This document shows, in pieces, positions 1 to 11,300 of a DNA stretch of 64,000 bases. The position numbers were made by a program, and so were the translations under genes. Source of the stretch: Isoetes taiwanensis (lineage: Eukaryota; Streptophyta; Lycopodiopsida; Isoetales; Isoetaceae). Each line of letters begins with the position of its first letter. Position 1 is the first letter of the stretch. Location of the stretch: assembly GCA_021234155.1 (NCBI GenBank), contig JAJEKV010000030.1, positions 9,096,390 to 9,160,389 on the forward strand, read 5' to 3'. The notes below the pieces were generated by a model. The model worked only from the letters and a program-made list of their open reading frames with translations. It searched no databases and was not told the DNA's origin.

Positions 1-3
1 CAT

Positions 4-850
4 ATGAGCAGGGCCATTGAATTTGAGATATATGCACTCTTGAAAAAGAGCTCATGGTTTGGAATAATGGTCGACGAATTGACCGACATAAGTATGAAAA
101 AGAATATGATCACTTTCATGGGACAAAGGCAGGCATATACTTGCTACCTAAGCATTGTTGTTGTGAAAGACAGTTATATATAAGAGGTTTGTAAGAAGTC
201 CACAATAAAGACAACATGCAAGTTTATTGATGAAGTGAATCAAGTGGCCAGCTTCTTCCCTAGGAGCACCATTTGAACAAGGTGTTTTAAAAAATAATCA
301 AGAGGCATTTGATTGCTCTCACTTACCTATCTTAGATATTGTGAAGACACGTTAGTTGAGTAGACATGACGTCATTGCAAGATTTTGCGATGTTTATGAA
401 CCGTTGATGGAGGCTTTATGAGTTCAAACTGATGGTAAGACAATTCCCTTGGGCTTGAAAAGTTTTAAAATTGTTTACATTCTTCATTTTCTTGGTGATA
501 TCCTTAAGATCACAAGTGATTTGAGTTGTGAATTTCAAAAAGAGTTTGTTGATATTACCATGATAGCAAGTTTATGGAAATTGAGGAAGACTTTTTACAT
601 GCGGGTATAGATTTGAATGGCTTCCAAAGAGATAGTAAGAACTATCCCATCATCCCGAATTATGGTAATGAAAATGTATAACTTGGTACCTTAAGGTCGT
701 CCGTAAAGGGAAATATATATAGGAGCATTAAAATGGACGGAAGCATTGATGGAGAATATCTTGATGCCGCTATTCTATTCCAAAAGGTATTTGTTAATGC
801 CTTAATCGATTGCTTGAGGAGATAGACTTCAATATCAAGTAATTTTCTCA
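4..850 (+). pseudogene. Decayed hAT-like transposase (ZMYM/ZNF862-like type)
   Basis: Reading frame 1 gives recognisable pieces of an RNase H-fold hAT-type transposase separated by stop codons. A block around 40-120 reads SSWFGIMVDELTDIS, like the 'MxDExTD' catalytic-acid block of this family. A block around 340-410 reads KTR*LSRHDVIARFCDVYEPL, in which the near-invariant Trp of the 'TRWLS' motif has become a TAG stop. A block around 470-590 reads FLGDILKITSDLSCEFQKEF, the helical segment before the dimerisation region. In-frame stops occur near 181, 273, 352, 418 and 607, so the copy is dead. The 5' part lies outside the window. Assignment is from remembered family motifs; DUF4371-type domestication products are the main alternative. 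Confidence 0.62.
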
Positions 851-1465
851 TCTATAAAGGTGTTGTCTCCATGTAAAATGCCCATTGGAGGACCATGTCG
901 GGACCATGTAAAAATATAGATTTGGAGGAGATAAAGGTGGGAATGGAAAAAACGTGAATTCAAACGAGTTTTGTAACGATCCTGGCCACTTGATGGGCCA
1001 GTATACGTACTCATGTGTGTATATGCATGCTTGACATGCATGCAAGGTAGAACTTGCATGGAAGATGGAACATGCATGCAAGATAGAACATGCATGCAAC
1101 ATGGAGAGCATATAAGCAAGAGTTATTTTTGGAGAGCTTAGTGGGGATTGGAGACGTGAAGGTTTTTGCAAGAGAAGGCAACCTGGAGCATGAAGGCAAA
1201 GAAGGATTGCACCCCGGGGGGTTCACCTAGATTATGGGGTATGAAACATGTGAGTGCACCAAATGGGTCCTCTCTGGTACCGTATACGTAAGAAAAATAT
1301 AAGTTTTTTATAGTTTGAATGTCGTACGGATACCAGAGGGAGTGTGGTGGCGCCAATGTTCGATTCATATTCATACTGTAAGGGTCCATCATTTTTTGTG
1401 AGCTGCTACTGTTGGGGATTCTATGATAATATGAATAATATATATTATATTATATATGTAAAAAA
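851..1465. other. Intergenic; imperfect short tandem repeat at 1022-1105
   Basis: No gene is supported here. At 1022-1105 a unit of about 21-27 bases built on 'catgcatgcaag' and 'atagaa' recurs imperfectly four times, with 'tgcatgca' palindromes in each. An AT-only run lies at 1438-1460 just before the tail of the LINE fragment. The minus-strand ORFs here are short and low-complexity. Confidence 0.5.
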
Positions 1466-1953
1466 TAATAGAATAGAATAGAATAGAATATGATTTTATC
1501 GTCCACGGAGACCAACTGGCCTATGGGACCCAAGTACAAAGAGAGACCAGCAGGCGTATTACTACCAGGATTAAAAAACCCCCGCCCCGAAGGGTTTTCG
1601 GGGGAAAAACCTTAGTAGCAATAAGGATGCTGACATACTGCACAATTATATATATAATCACAAGTACAGCTGAGGTTAATGTCGGACAGGGGGGCATAAC
1701 TGAGTCCGCGTATCCATTACCTCCTGGAGGTACGATCCCAACAAGCCTACAGAGGCCGTGCTCAGTAGCTCATGCAAGGCCTGATGGGGCACAACTAACC
1801 GAGCATACCGAGCCCGGATATGCTCGTACGCCGGACAGGCCTGGAGGGCGTGACTTTCATCCTCAATGGCGCCCTATTGACAGCATTGACAGACTCTGTC
1901 CTCACGCGGCTCCCGAATCCATCTCCCTGTCTCAATGCGGAGGTGGTGTGCAC

Positions 1954-2180
1954 CACAAGGCCCCCAAAAAAAAATAGTTATTAGTTTTTTCCATCACTTT
2001 TTTAACGAAACCACTATAATAAAGTAATGTTACTAAGTGGGTTAATGTGTTGAATAACCATGACTAGTTCTTTGCCATAGTTCACCACTGTGGTTCTCTG
2101 TGGTAGTTTATTTGTTCAGTTTGTTAGTGTGTTTATAATAGTGGTTTTTTTGCTGTGCTTTAAGTATGTGCATTAATTGT
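1954..2180. repeat. Left terminal and subterminal region of the Pack-type element
   Basis: The terminal sequence is followed by a T-rich run and several copies of 'accacta(t/g)' and its complement (near 2020, 2088 and 2140). The complement of this region resembles the right end at 8100-8319 and the solo end at 22720-22872, which is why these are read as ends of one family. Confidence 0.6.
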
Positions 2181-2870
2181 GCATACAACTTATGTTGATT
2201 TTTACACAAAGTTGCCTACATATTTTTTGTAAAGCAATCTTGTTCCATACATCAAAATCTCTCAATTTTTTTGTCAAAATTTACAAGTTAACTACAAATG
2301 TATTTTCGCAGATAGATGGTGCTTTAGACAATTGAACTGATATTGGTTTAATAAACCATAACAAGGCATCTTTTACTTGAAAACCAAGTTCGTTTTGGGG
2401 ATACAAGTGGCATTAGTTTTGGTATTATTAATATTAGTTTAAATGAGAAATAGTTTTTTGTTCCTCCTCTATGTGTTGTTTTCAAGAGTGGTCTTTCTTA
2501 GATAGTGACACGAGGTTCTAGAGAAAACTATATTGAAAAACTATATAAAGTTTAAAAAAGCCTCTTTGGGAATTGAACCCAAAGAAATCCATTCTGCAAC
2601 TCCAAATAACGGGATTCACTTCTCTCAAGAATTGAAGAAAAATAATGCCAAGTACTACCTGCTTGGCATTACTTGAGAAGTGGCTGTTGGAGCAGCTCCG
2701 AGATGGTCAGCAAAGAACTGTTTATCATAATGAAGATCTCAAAATACAATGGCAAGCAAGTCATTTTGATTCAAAAAATAAGGATCCATCCTAATTTACT
2801 TAAGCATACTAGAAAAGGGCATTATAGCAATAACAACTACTCTAGACAATCAATTTTTTGGAAGAAGAAA
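2181..2870. other. Unassigned internal sequence of the Pack-type element
   Basis: No gene recognised. Near 2565-2585 a complementary-strand 'gggttcaattccc' resembles a Pol III B box, but no convincing A box lies at the right distance, so no tRNA or SINE is called. Confidence 0.4.
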
Positions 2871-3022
2871 TTTTCGCCGAGAGAAAATTTCGGTTGAAAT
2901 TTTTTTCGGGCGGCCGCCTGACGGTGACTGGCGGGTCAGCGAGGGCGGAGCCATGAAGCGGCGCCGCCAAAGTCACTGGCGGCCGCTTTAAAATTTCAAC
3001 CGAAATTTTGAGCGGGCGAAAA
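2871..3022. repeat. GC-cored foldback inverted repeat
   Basis: The left arm begins ttttcgccgagagaaaattt and runs to ggccgcc near 2918. The right arm is its imperfect complement, from ggcggccgc near 2978 to 3022. Pairing continues inward with ggtgac/gtcac and ggcgg/ccgcc, leaving a loop of about 30 bases. The arms are AT-rich outside and NotI-like (gcggccgc) inside. A related sequence follows at 3095-3225. Confidence 0.7.
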
Positions 3023-3284
3023 TTTTTCAACGAAAAAAAGGGGGCGGAAATTTGCCCCCATTTTTCTTCTTTCGGTGTTTTTCCCAAGATGGTATATTTG
3101 GCGGCGCCGCTTAACTGGGAGCGTGACCACGTGCTCGAGGGCAAGAACATCAATCAAGATCGACAGTAAAATTCGGAATGTAAGAACCTGCTGTTTGGGG
3201 GCGAAATTTCACGCCCCCTTTTTTTTCGTAGCAAGAAAAATAAAAATTGAAATGCATCTTCAAAATTCATCTTAACACCATGCC

Positions 3285-3490
3285 ATGCAAATAATATAAT
3301 CCTTAGGTAGCTTTGTCCCAACAAGAATAATAGGAACTGAAGTATAATGTCTCAATTTCAAATCCATCGCCACCTCTTTAGAAATGTTTTTATAACTACC
3401 TTGCTCATGAGAGAGAATGCCAGAGAAATGCATCGCCCCTCGATAACTTGAGGGGCTAAGTTTGTTATAATCTTCCCGACCGCAAAGCAC
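3285..3490 (-). pseudogene. Captured ROP/RAC small GTPase fragment
   Basis: Read on the minus strand from 3487 downward, the piece gives [14 protein letters not shown], then a one-frame slip, then SYKNISKE and [15 protein letters not shown]. These match, in order, the plant ROP (Rho-of-plants) segment from switch II (QEDYNRLRPLSYRG) through ASYENV to the G4 guanine-specificity motif (hydrophobic strand then GTKLD). The usual DLR after GTKL is replaced by PKD. The P-loop, switch I and the C-terminal prenylation end are absent. It lies inside the 1954-8319 transposon, same strand as the lipoamide dehydrogenase pieces. A frameshift inside the fragment and the missing ends make it a non-functional captured piece. 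Confidence 0.75.
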
Positions 3491-4730
3491 ACCCATTATT
3501 TTGCAAGCATGATAAGGTAGCATGAGCACATCAAATATGAGCAACTCATATATAGATAAACTCAAATTGCCATAACATTCATTAATATGAAAATGAAGGA
3601 AGAACATTAGGCACAAAACATTCAAACAAACTAAATTTAGCAAACATTTCTTTTACAGTACACGACAATTGCTAATTCTTAAAAATTGTTTGATGCATGG
3701 CTGCAAGGATATGCCTAAATGTAAAACTGCCGCATTGATCCAAGTAATCCATACACAAAAAAAAAAAATTCATTTACCTTTATATTGATGAACTTTCAAA
3801 ACAAAGCCCATTAATGCTTTCTACATGCTCAATGTAATATGGAAATGCCCCTTGAACCATGAGGGTGCAACTACATCCTTATGCACCCTCATCACCTAAC
3901 AAACACTATTTAAGTTCATATGGAATGCACCGCACAATTACATGAAGCATACTTTTGTTGGGCAAAGATTACCCGCTATATCCCAAAGGCCGAGGTTGAT
4001 TGTGTTCCCATCTACCACAACGCTTGCACTAAAATTGTTTGCACTAAAATTATCAAAGACAAGAGGGTACGTAATCCGGCAGAGCGAAGCGTAAGTCGGA
4101 TTATAACATGATGATCATAGCTTTGTTGTCCGAAATAAAGCGTAAGTCCGAAAGCTTACAACCGAAAGGTATTACCAAAGATATGAGATCAACACGCAAG
4201 TTTTACCAACGCGCCATCACCCACCGTAACGCTCTTATTAAACCTTAAAAACCGTAGAGATCCGCCTCCCGGCAAGCCGGAGCACCAAAAATTACACACT
4301 ATGCCGGGGAGCACCAAAAAATGAAGTAACGGATGGATCATGGTTACCCGGTTATCTACTTGCACGAAGGGGCACTTGTGTTCCGTTGAAGAACCCGGAA
4401 TGCCACCAACAAAACGTCATGGCAATCCTAAGACGCTATGAACCGCTTCCTAAGATATTAACACAGGAGTTGAGAATAGAATCAAGCAAATCGATAAAAA
4501 AATACGAAATGCATAAAGCCAGCCGGGACCACTTCCGACATTTTTAAAGCAATATTCCAATTTCGAGTCTTAACTCCAGGTGATTTAGCTACCAAAATAA
4601 TCACTCTGGCGCTTATGATGGCACATGTTGCCATGGCTATGAAGATGTCAAAGGGAAGCTCCATAAAAATTCAAGCCATTGTACGTAAGGAATTATGCTA
4701 TAGTTGGAACAAGCGATTAATAAGAGAAAT
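3491..4730. other. Internal Pack-element DNA, no gene recognised
   Basis: Between the two captured gene pieces. At 4070-4440 the sequence is richer in CpG and has scattered repeats such as 'gtaagtc(g)ga' (4090, 4142) and 'gagcaccaaaaa' (4280 and 4310). It could be intron or flank of a captured gene, but I cannot identify any protein in it. Confidence 0.4.
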
Positions 4731-4732
4731 AA

Positions 4733-5722
4733 CTTTACATTTTCAAGCCCAAGCCCTTTAGTATAAGGCGCCCGCCCAGTTGCTACCATAGCTGCATCTA
4801 CCTGCACAACATGATCAAGTGGCTGTTAGTTCTGTTCCTCAACTTCAATTGGAAATAATGTAAGTTCGGTCTTCCTCTAACAAATAAACCAAGACTCCAC
4901 AATGGAAATTGCACATGATCTACTTCCTTTTTCGTTATTCATTTTCGCAGATAGTGAATACAGACCTCCAAAACGTCTTGAACTTCCTTTGTCTTTGCAT
5001 CGCAAGTTCAATTCTTCTTGGTTTTCCATCTTTGGGGGGTAATCCGCAACAATGGAAGATAGAAGGTAACCACCTGATCTCTTTCTTGAAATTGGAGAAA
5101 TATGGCGTATTAACAATCTGTGAAGAAAATATGAGCAATCCCTAAATCCATGGAATTTAATAATGCTTACCTTCTTGGCAAGCATGCTAGTATAGTAATC
5201 AATCTTCCTAGGAGCTATGAGCAATCTCCGAGCTAGCTTCAAATTTCAGGATCAAAACCGGACATCACCGGTGATCCAAGGCCTCAATAAACGTTACGGT
5301 AGAAAAAAACAAGGATTCCTTATTCATTGAACATTTTTGCCCAAGACAAAGACTTTTGGTATCTCTACTTCACAATTTTACGTAACTACATGGCAACTAA
5401 AGTGTTGAGGTAATCGACCTCACTTCCGAAGCCGCCGTATACATCGCTAAATTCAAGACCAATGTATCCACTACCAATAATTGCCACCCAATCTGGCACG
5501 CATTCTAGTTTCAATGCATGGTCACTTGTAAATACGCTCTTCCCCGCCAACAGAGAGTTGTGATGTATAAACACAAATGATTGACTAGAACCAAAGATCT
5601 CCAAATGCAATTACCATCAATTTCAATGCCCGGTGGTACAAAGGGAACTGATCCCATTGCAACAATAGTTTTGTCTTCAGAACTACCTTATCGGGATACC
5701 CAATCTTCCCATACTTCACCTT
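4733..5722 (-). pseudogene. Captured plastid-type dihydrolipoyl dehydrogenase gene fragment
   Basis: Five exon-like blocks lie in order on the minus strand. (a) 5722-5614: VKYGKIGYPDK, then after a frame slip GSVPFVPPGIEIDG. (b) about 5562-5405: SVFTSDHALKLE and the NAD-binding motif IIGSGYIGLEFSDVY. (c) 5297-5171: VTFIEALD, a frame slip, then RRLLIAPRKIDYYTS followed by a GTAAG donor. (d) about 5058-4970: PPKDGKPRRIEL. (e) about 4803-4733: VDAAMVATGRAPYTKGLGLE. These match consecutive parts of plastidic E3 (lipoamide dehydrogenase of the plastid pyruvate dehydrogenase complex). The N-terminal FAD fold with the redox disulfide and the C-terminal dimerisation domain are missing. Intron-like spacers show capture from genomic DNA rather than mRNA. 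Frameshifts and a lost acceptor make it inactive. Confidence 0.8.
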
Positions 5723-6265
5723 TCGTGGTCCCCGCAAATTTTAAAATTTCAAATTCCCGAGGTCTCTACGTCAAATGTCAATGAAATAATCACGTAAGCA
5801 AAAGCCGGAAGACTAAAGATCAGCGGTTGAAGCAAAATAAATGCAAAAGGAACGGAGCAAATGATCCGCTACCTTGAAGGGTTAACCAACGCTTCAAGTT
5901 CGCCAAGATTGCCGAGGTTGCTAGCGCCATAGCCTCCCCTAGATTAAGCCATATAGCTAGAAGGTCGGATGAATGACCGACCAAAAGTAGCAAGTTAGAA
6001 TTTCCTCCCCCTCCCCTTTTTTCCTCTTAAAATTTTGCGCAATTTATAAAAAATACCTATGTACTTTATTTAAAATATAAAAATGCCTCTTTATTTATTT
6101 TTTTAAATTATTGAAATGCCCCTACACCGAAATAATGACCACATGCTTCGGCCGACATGATCTTCCTTTTGATATTTTTTTCAGCTGGTTGTTTCTTCCA
6201 TCCATGCCACAGAAGTCTGCAAGAACGCTAAATGGTCCAACATTTCAGGCTTCCATACGGGAATT
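5723..6265. other. Pack-element internal spacer
   Basis: Region upstream of the lipoamide dehydrogenase blocks. It may contain more intron of the captured gene, but the translated pieces (for example near 5880-5960) are not convincing. 6010-6180 is a T/A-rich stretch with no features. Confidence 0.4.
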
Positions 6266-6269
6266 GGGA

Positions 6270-7640
6270 TAATGAAATTGCAACCAAATACAATGCCAAA
6301 AACCCCAATTTCCAAGACATGGGATCCCTCTATTATGCCACAAAGGATCCCATCTTTTATGCCCATCATGCCGACATTGATCGTTCATGGGTCATTTAGA
6401 AGACATGGGATTAAGGGCATTAAAGAGACATTTGAATGTAGACTATTTAGAAGAAATGGGATTAAAGACATTGAGAGACATTTGAATGTAGAGTATATGA
6501 AGCTACCCCAATTTGTAGGACATGGGTTCCCATGCCAAAAAGCCCCAATTTGCAAGACATGAGATCCCTCTATTCTGCCACAAAGGATCCCATCTTTTAT
6601 GCCCATCATGCCGACATTCATCGCTCATGGGTCATTTAGAAGACATGGGATTAAAGACATTAAAGAGTCGTTTGAATGTAGACTATTTAGAAGAAATGGA
6701 ATTAAAGACATTGAGAGACATTTGAATGTAGACTATATGAAGCTACTGCCAAAACCCCAATTTCCAAGACATGTGATCCCTCTATTCTGCCACAAAGGAT
6801 CCCATCTTTTATGCCCATCATGCCGACATTGATCGTTCATGGGTCATTTAGAAGACATGGGATTAAGGGCATTAAAGAGACATTTGAATGTAGACTATTT
6901 AAAAGAAATGGGATTAAAGACATTGAGAGACATTTGAATGTAGAGTATATGAAGCTACCCCAATTTGTAGGACATGGGATCCCATGCCAAAAAGCCCCAA
7001 TTTGCAAGACATGAGATCCCTCTATTCTGCCACAAAGGATCCCATCTTTTATGCCCATCATGCCGACATTCATCGCTCATGGGTCATTTAGAAGACATGG
7101 GATTAAAGACATTAAAGAGTCATTTGAATGTAGACTATTTAAAAGAAATGGAATTAAAGACATTGAGAGACATTTGAATGTAGACTATATGAAGCACGCC
7201 AAAACCCCAATTTGCAAGACATGTGATCCCTCTATTCTGCCACAAAGGATCCCATCTTTTATGCCCATCATGCCGACATTGATCGTTCATGGGTCATTTA
7301 GAAGACATGGGATTAAGGGCATTAAAGAGACATTTGAATGTAGACTATTTAAAACAAATGGGATTAAAGACATTGAGAGACATTTGAATGTAGAGTATAT
7401 GAAGCTACCCCAATTTGTAGGACATGGGATCCCATGCCAAAAGCCCCAATTTGCAAGACATGAGATCCCTCTATTCTGCCACAAAGGATCCCATCTTTTA
7501 TGCCCATCATGCTGACATTCATCGCTCATGGGTCATTTAGAAGACATGGGATTAAAGGCATTAAAGAGACATTTGAATGTAGACTATTTAGAAGACATGG
7601 AATTAAAGACATTGAGAGACATTTCTAGACTATATGAAGC
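6270..7640. repeat. Higher-order tandem repeat, 452-bp unit (240 + 212)
   Basis: The landmark 'gccgacattnatcg(t/c)tcatgggtc' recurs near 6370, 6610, 6821, 7061, 7272 and 7511. Spacings alternate at about 240 and 212 bases, so two diverged monomers form a dimer of about 452 bases present three times. Monomers are told apart by 'attgatcgttc' versus 'attcatcgctc' and by an extra 'caatttgtaggacatggg' block. Each monomer contains about 57-base sub-repeats ('agacatttgaatgtagactatt'-like). The 240-base spacing keeps frame but 212 does not. The open frames running through it, up to 154 codons, are by-products. Confidence 0.85.
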
Positions 7641-7644
7641 TACT

Positions 7645-7772
7645 GTTGGGAATGATAACATAATCATAACTGTAAACATTAGTTATTGACTTGAGATATT
7701 GAGTGTCCACATGAGGACTTGAACTTTAGACCTATACAGTGTCGATCAAGTGAACCGACCAATTTAACCTCA
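7645..7772 (-). repeat. tRNA-derived SINE-like unit
   Basis: On the minus strand the unit starts near 7772 with a D-arm-like 'aattggtcggttcact' (A-box region). About 45 bases later it has a B-box-like 'agttcaagtcc' (near 7710), then a short tRNA-unrelated part ending near 7645. The spacing of the two Pol III boxes fits a tRNA-derived SINE head. No clear target duplication or tail was found, and it directly abuts the tandem-repeat array. Confidence 0.5.
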
Positions 7773-8099
7773 ATCATCCATAAACAATGATCTTAATATA
7801 TCACATAACTTCTAGTGCAAATTTCATAAAACATGTGCCCACCATATGCACAACACCCATAGCTTCGTTAAAACACCCCCCTCCCCCAAACAACAAAAAA
7901 AAGAAAAAAAAAGTTCGGTTGTTCTTAGTGTTCATTCCACTGGCCACATCGTCAAAAAGCTTGAGCATCTATAAAGCATGTGCCCAATGAGCATAAATGT
8001 CTTAAATTTATGTCATATATACATTGATGAATATTGGGTACAATAAAACTAGCCTTCAAACGCAACTATTCAAGATACGTTCAATAGACTATTACTAGT

Positions 8100-8319
8100 T
8101 ATTGTATGCAAGAAACTATCTCATAAACCATAGCTAGTTTTATGAATCCATTATAGTTTCAATAACCAACATGGATAACCATGTCATATCTCAAAAAACC
8201 ACTATGATATGTGGTTTTCTTCCACCAAATAAATTCGTGCATAAAAAACCACATATACCATGGTTTTTAGATAGTTTGATACCAGTTTGATATAATAGTT
8301 CATTTTTGGGCTCCTTGTG
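8100..8319. repeat. Right terminal region of the Pack-type element
   Basis: It contains 'aaccactatg' and related inverted motifs, the segment 'ccacatataccatggttttt' and the terminal TTTTTGGGCTCCTTGTG. The same order with related wording occurs at 22720-22872. The preceding 7773-8100 has no recognisable gene; a C-run and A-run lie at 7866-7910. Confidence 0.6.
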
Positions 8320-11300
8320 CACCTGTGCGAATGGAAGCAATCACCCTGCGCTTTTTCATGGGTAGATGGGTGCACAGGTAGTGGTGTGGGCCCCTTGTGA
8401 GCATGGGATTAACCTGCTGTCGATAATTTGCCACCTTGACATGTGACAGGGCCTCTGCATCCCAAAGCTTGGCCATGAAGCAAGCATCCAAGTACTGCTT
8501 CAAGGGCGGCGCATTCCTTGGTGTATGCACTGGTCCACATCGTGTGCTCGCACATTCCATAGCGAGAACCACCGGGCTTGCTTGTCTTTCCAGCAGCTTT
8601 TGAGTCGCCAAGGGCCCATCGCCACCGCCAAAGCAAGGTTGGGCAGCCGGGCTTCATCCATAGCCACCACCTTCGGAAGTAAATAATGTGACGCGTTCAG
8701 TAGCGACCCTCAGAATGGAAGGAAGCCTGTCTCCCGGAGCAAGATCCGATATGGGACCGTGGATTTCCTCCCAATGCCCGGGCCAAGAAGGCCTTCTGCA
8801 CTGCTCTAGATCGTTCCAAGTGGTGAGGGATATCACCGGGCCCCCACACGCCCCATAGAGGAGGACCGGTTCAACCAAGGCCCCTGAACAAGTGTGCCCG
8901 GTGACCCCATGCATACAGCTCGCCTTGTGATTGTTGTTTTGCATTGCATCTGTGGCTTTCCACCGCAGCGGTGACCCGAAACTGATGGATGCATCCCGGT
9001 GTGGTAGTAGAAAACTCAATGCCCAAATACTTATAAGACTGAGCCACCTCCACTACCTGGTAAGTGAATGAGGGAAGGAGTGGGTGTGGGATGATGGGAC
9101 CAGCATCACCCTTGTCTTGGCCAAGTTAACTCTCATGTCGATTGAATTGGGAAGAAAGTGTCCAAAGCATCCAGGTGGCGTTGCATGTCCTTCCGGGTAT
9201 ATGCGAAGCGAGTCAACATCATCGGCATATATGAGTTGCGGATTATGTGGTGCATCAAGCTGGCGCCTCCCGGTGCTCGGCCTAGCCATTCTTCTAGCTG
9301 GTCAATGTACAAGCCAAGAAATGGGGATAGAGGGCAGCCACGGGCGCACCCCAATGCTACTAACAACGGGCTCCCCGACGGTGGAGAGGCACCGGAGCAA
9401 GCCTCGTATAATGCGTATATAGCATTCGGTAAGTCGGCCGGGGTCCCTAGTCTGTCTCAATCTATCCCACAACTTATCCCGAGGCATTGTGTCAAAGCCT
9501 TTGCGAAATCCACAAAGCAACAAAGATGCATTCTCAAGGCCGATTCCGGCTATCCTCTATGAGTGTTCGCAGAGTGAAGATATGGTCAATAGTAGAATGC
9601 CGGGCGGAAGCCTGGCGGAGAGCCCCGCACTTCTCCATCCCTCGCCCAAAGTGTCAATCGGCTCAAGAATCGTGGCAAAGCAACTTGGCAAAGACAGAAC
9701 TGACCATAATGGTACGATAGTTGGTCGGGAGAACGGGGGGGTCCCCTCGCTTTGTATATGGGCACAACTCTACCGGTAGTCCGGGCGGGGGAAGCCTTCT
9801 TGCAATGCCCCGTTGAAGAGTGCCGTGAGAACCGCACCATTGGGGGCCCGCCCACTTGAGAAGCTCTGCCGCGATACCATCCAAATCGGCCGCCTTCCCG
9901 TTATGGCGGCGCGCTAGGGCCCATTATGACATCCCCTTCAAAGAATGACCGATTGCTAGGCTGCCTCTGGGAGGGTACCGGTGCCCGGCCCCATTGGGTC
10001 ATACAACTGCCGCAAGTATCTCACCCATTGTTCCCGGTAATATTTCCCGGGGAACATGCGGGCTTGCTCAAGACCTTTCTCCGAAGGCCCTAGGGTGGCG
10101 GTCTAGAAGACCAAACATCCATTGTCGGTGCTCGCAAGGTACCGGCTTTCTTGGTCTTGAGGAAGGAGCGGATCTTGTGGGATGACTACTTGGCGAATGG
10201 TGGGTCCAAAGACTTGGCGGAGCCATCGTTTCAGCCCCGACATTCGATCATCGAACCGGTGATTGTGAGGGAAGGTGATTGCAGCCCCCGTGGATCGCCG
10301 AGAGCCTCTCCCAAAGCATCCGCCCCCACCCTCGGAAGGGAGCCGGGTTCACCGGGCCGTGCTCCGCTGTTGAAGTGTGGGGAGTTGGGCACTCTCCCGC
10401 AGCTCATGCTCAAGCATCCTCGCATAGACCGCCGCACGATCATAGTCCAGACGCAACCGTGGTACATGGGGTATTGGGGCAATGGGTGCTCGGTTGGCCT
10501 GCCAATCTATCTGCAAGAACAGGGGCTGATGGTCGGAGTCTACTTCCTCGTCCCGGCCACCTGTCCCGACACTGAAGCGAGTGATCAAGTGTAGGCATTG
10601 CTCGCCCGCTAGCACGTAATCCACCACACCGGGTGCCGCCCCCTGGTTCTCCCTGTCTACAAGTGAAGTGGCCGAGGATCGGCCACCGTGCCGAACCCCA
10701 TTGCAAATGACCAGGTCAAAGATCTTTGCCCGAACCAGCGGTGCCGGGCCATACCGTGGTGTGGCTGTCATCATCGGCGCCCTTGGCCAAACCATCTCTG
10801 CGGGTCCATTTGCAACACATCCTCGGCTAGAGGTGCAATTTTTGGGATACGCTTTCTGTCTGTATGCGGCGCATTGAAGTCTCCAAGCAACATGACCTTG
10901 CCCAATTGTTCAGACTGGGCCAGTATGTCATCATATAGATCGACATAGGGCTCTGCTCAATCCCACATCAAAGCGCGTGTGGTAAAAGTTGCTCTCGGCA
11001 TGTGGGAAGTAGCAAGCCGCCACAAAGAGAGGGCTGCCATCATTACCTTTTCGTACCCACAATACGTATCTGTTGTGCCCGTCGCCTTGCACGAGGGGAG
11101 ACCGATTGGGCCAAGGGCCACGGTAGTAACACGCAATTCCTCCGTGTCCTCGTTTCCGGTGCACTCATTGAAGGCGAGTAGGCGGTATCTGGCAAATCAG
11201 GTAGCTGTGACGGACATGTTCCCATGTTTCCATGACGAAGATAAGGTCCATGTCCGCATGCACTGAGGCTGTTCCCCTTCGCCATGGAAAGCCACGGCAA

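Larger units (their letters stand above)
1954..8319. mobile_element. Pack-type DNA transposon, 6.37 kb, possibly CACTA-like
   Basis: The termini are inverted repeats: left CACAAGGCCCCCAAAAA, right the complement of CACAAGGAGCCCAAAAA. They are flanked by CAC on both sides (1951-1953 and 8320-8322), and the uninterrupted LINE copy at 43301-43325 shows the empty site. Reading the ends as ACAAGG...CCTTGT with a 5-bp duplication GCACC fits equally well. The subterminal 200-300 bases on both sides carry repeated 'aaaccactat' motifs, as CACTA/EnSpm elements do. No transposase is visible, so it is non-autonomous. Inside are foldback DNA (2871-3022), ROP and lipoamide dehydrogenase gene pieces on the minus strand, a 452-bp higher-order repeat and a SINE-like unit. 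A related right end lies at 22720-22872. Superfamily assignment is inference. Confidence 0.72.

Noticed and set aside
2560-2650. tRNA or SINE on the minus strand near 2580
   Set aside because: A B-box-like motif is present but no A box at proper distance and no cloverleaf could be drawn.
7051-7515. 154-codon ORF in the tandem repeat (MPIMPTFIAHGS...)
   Set aside because: Open frames occur in several frames of the same repeat. Spacing of 212 bases breaks frame, and no start context or conservation favours one frame.
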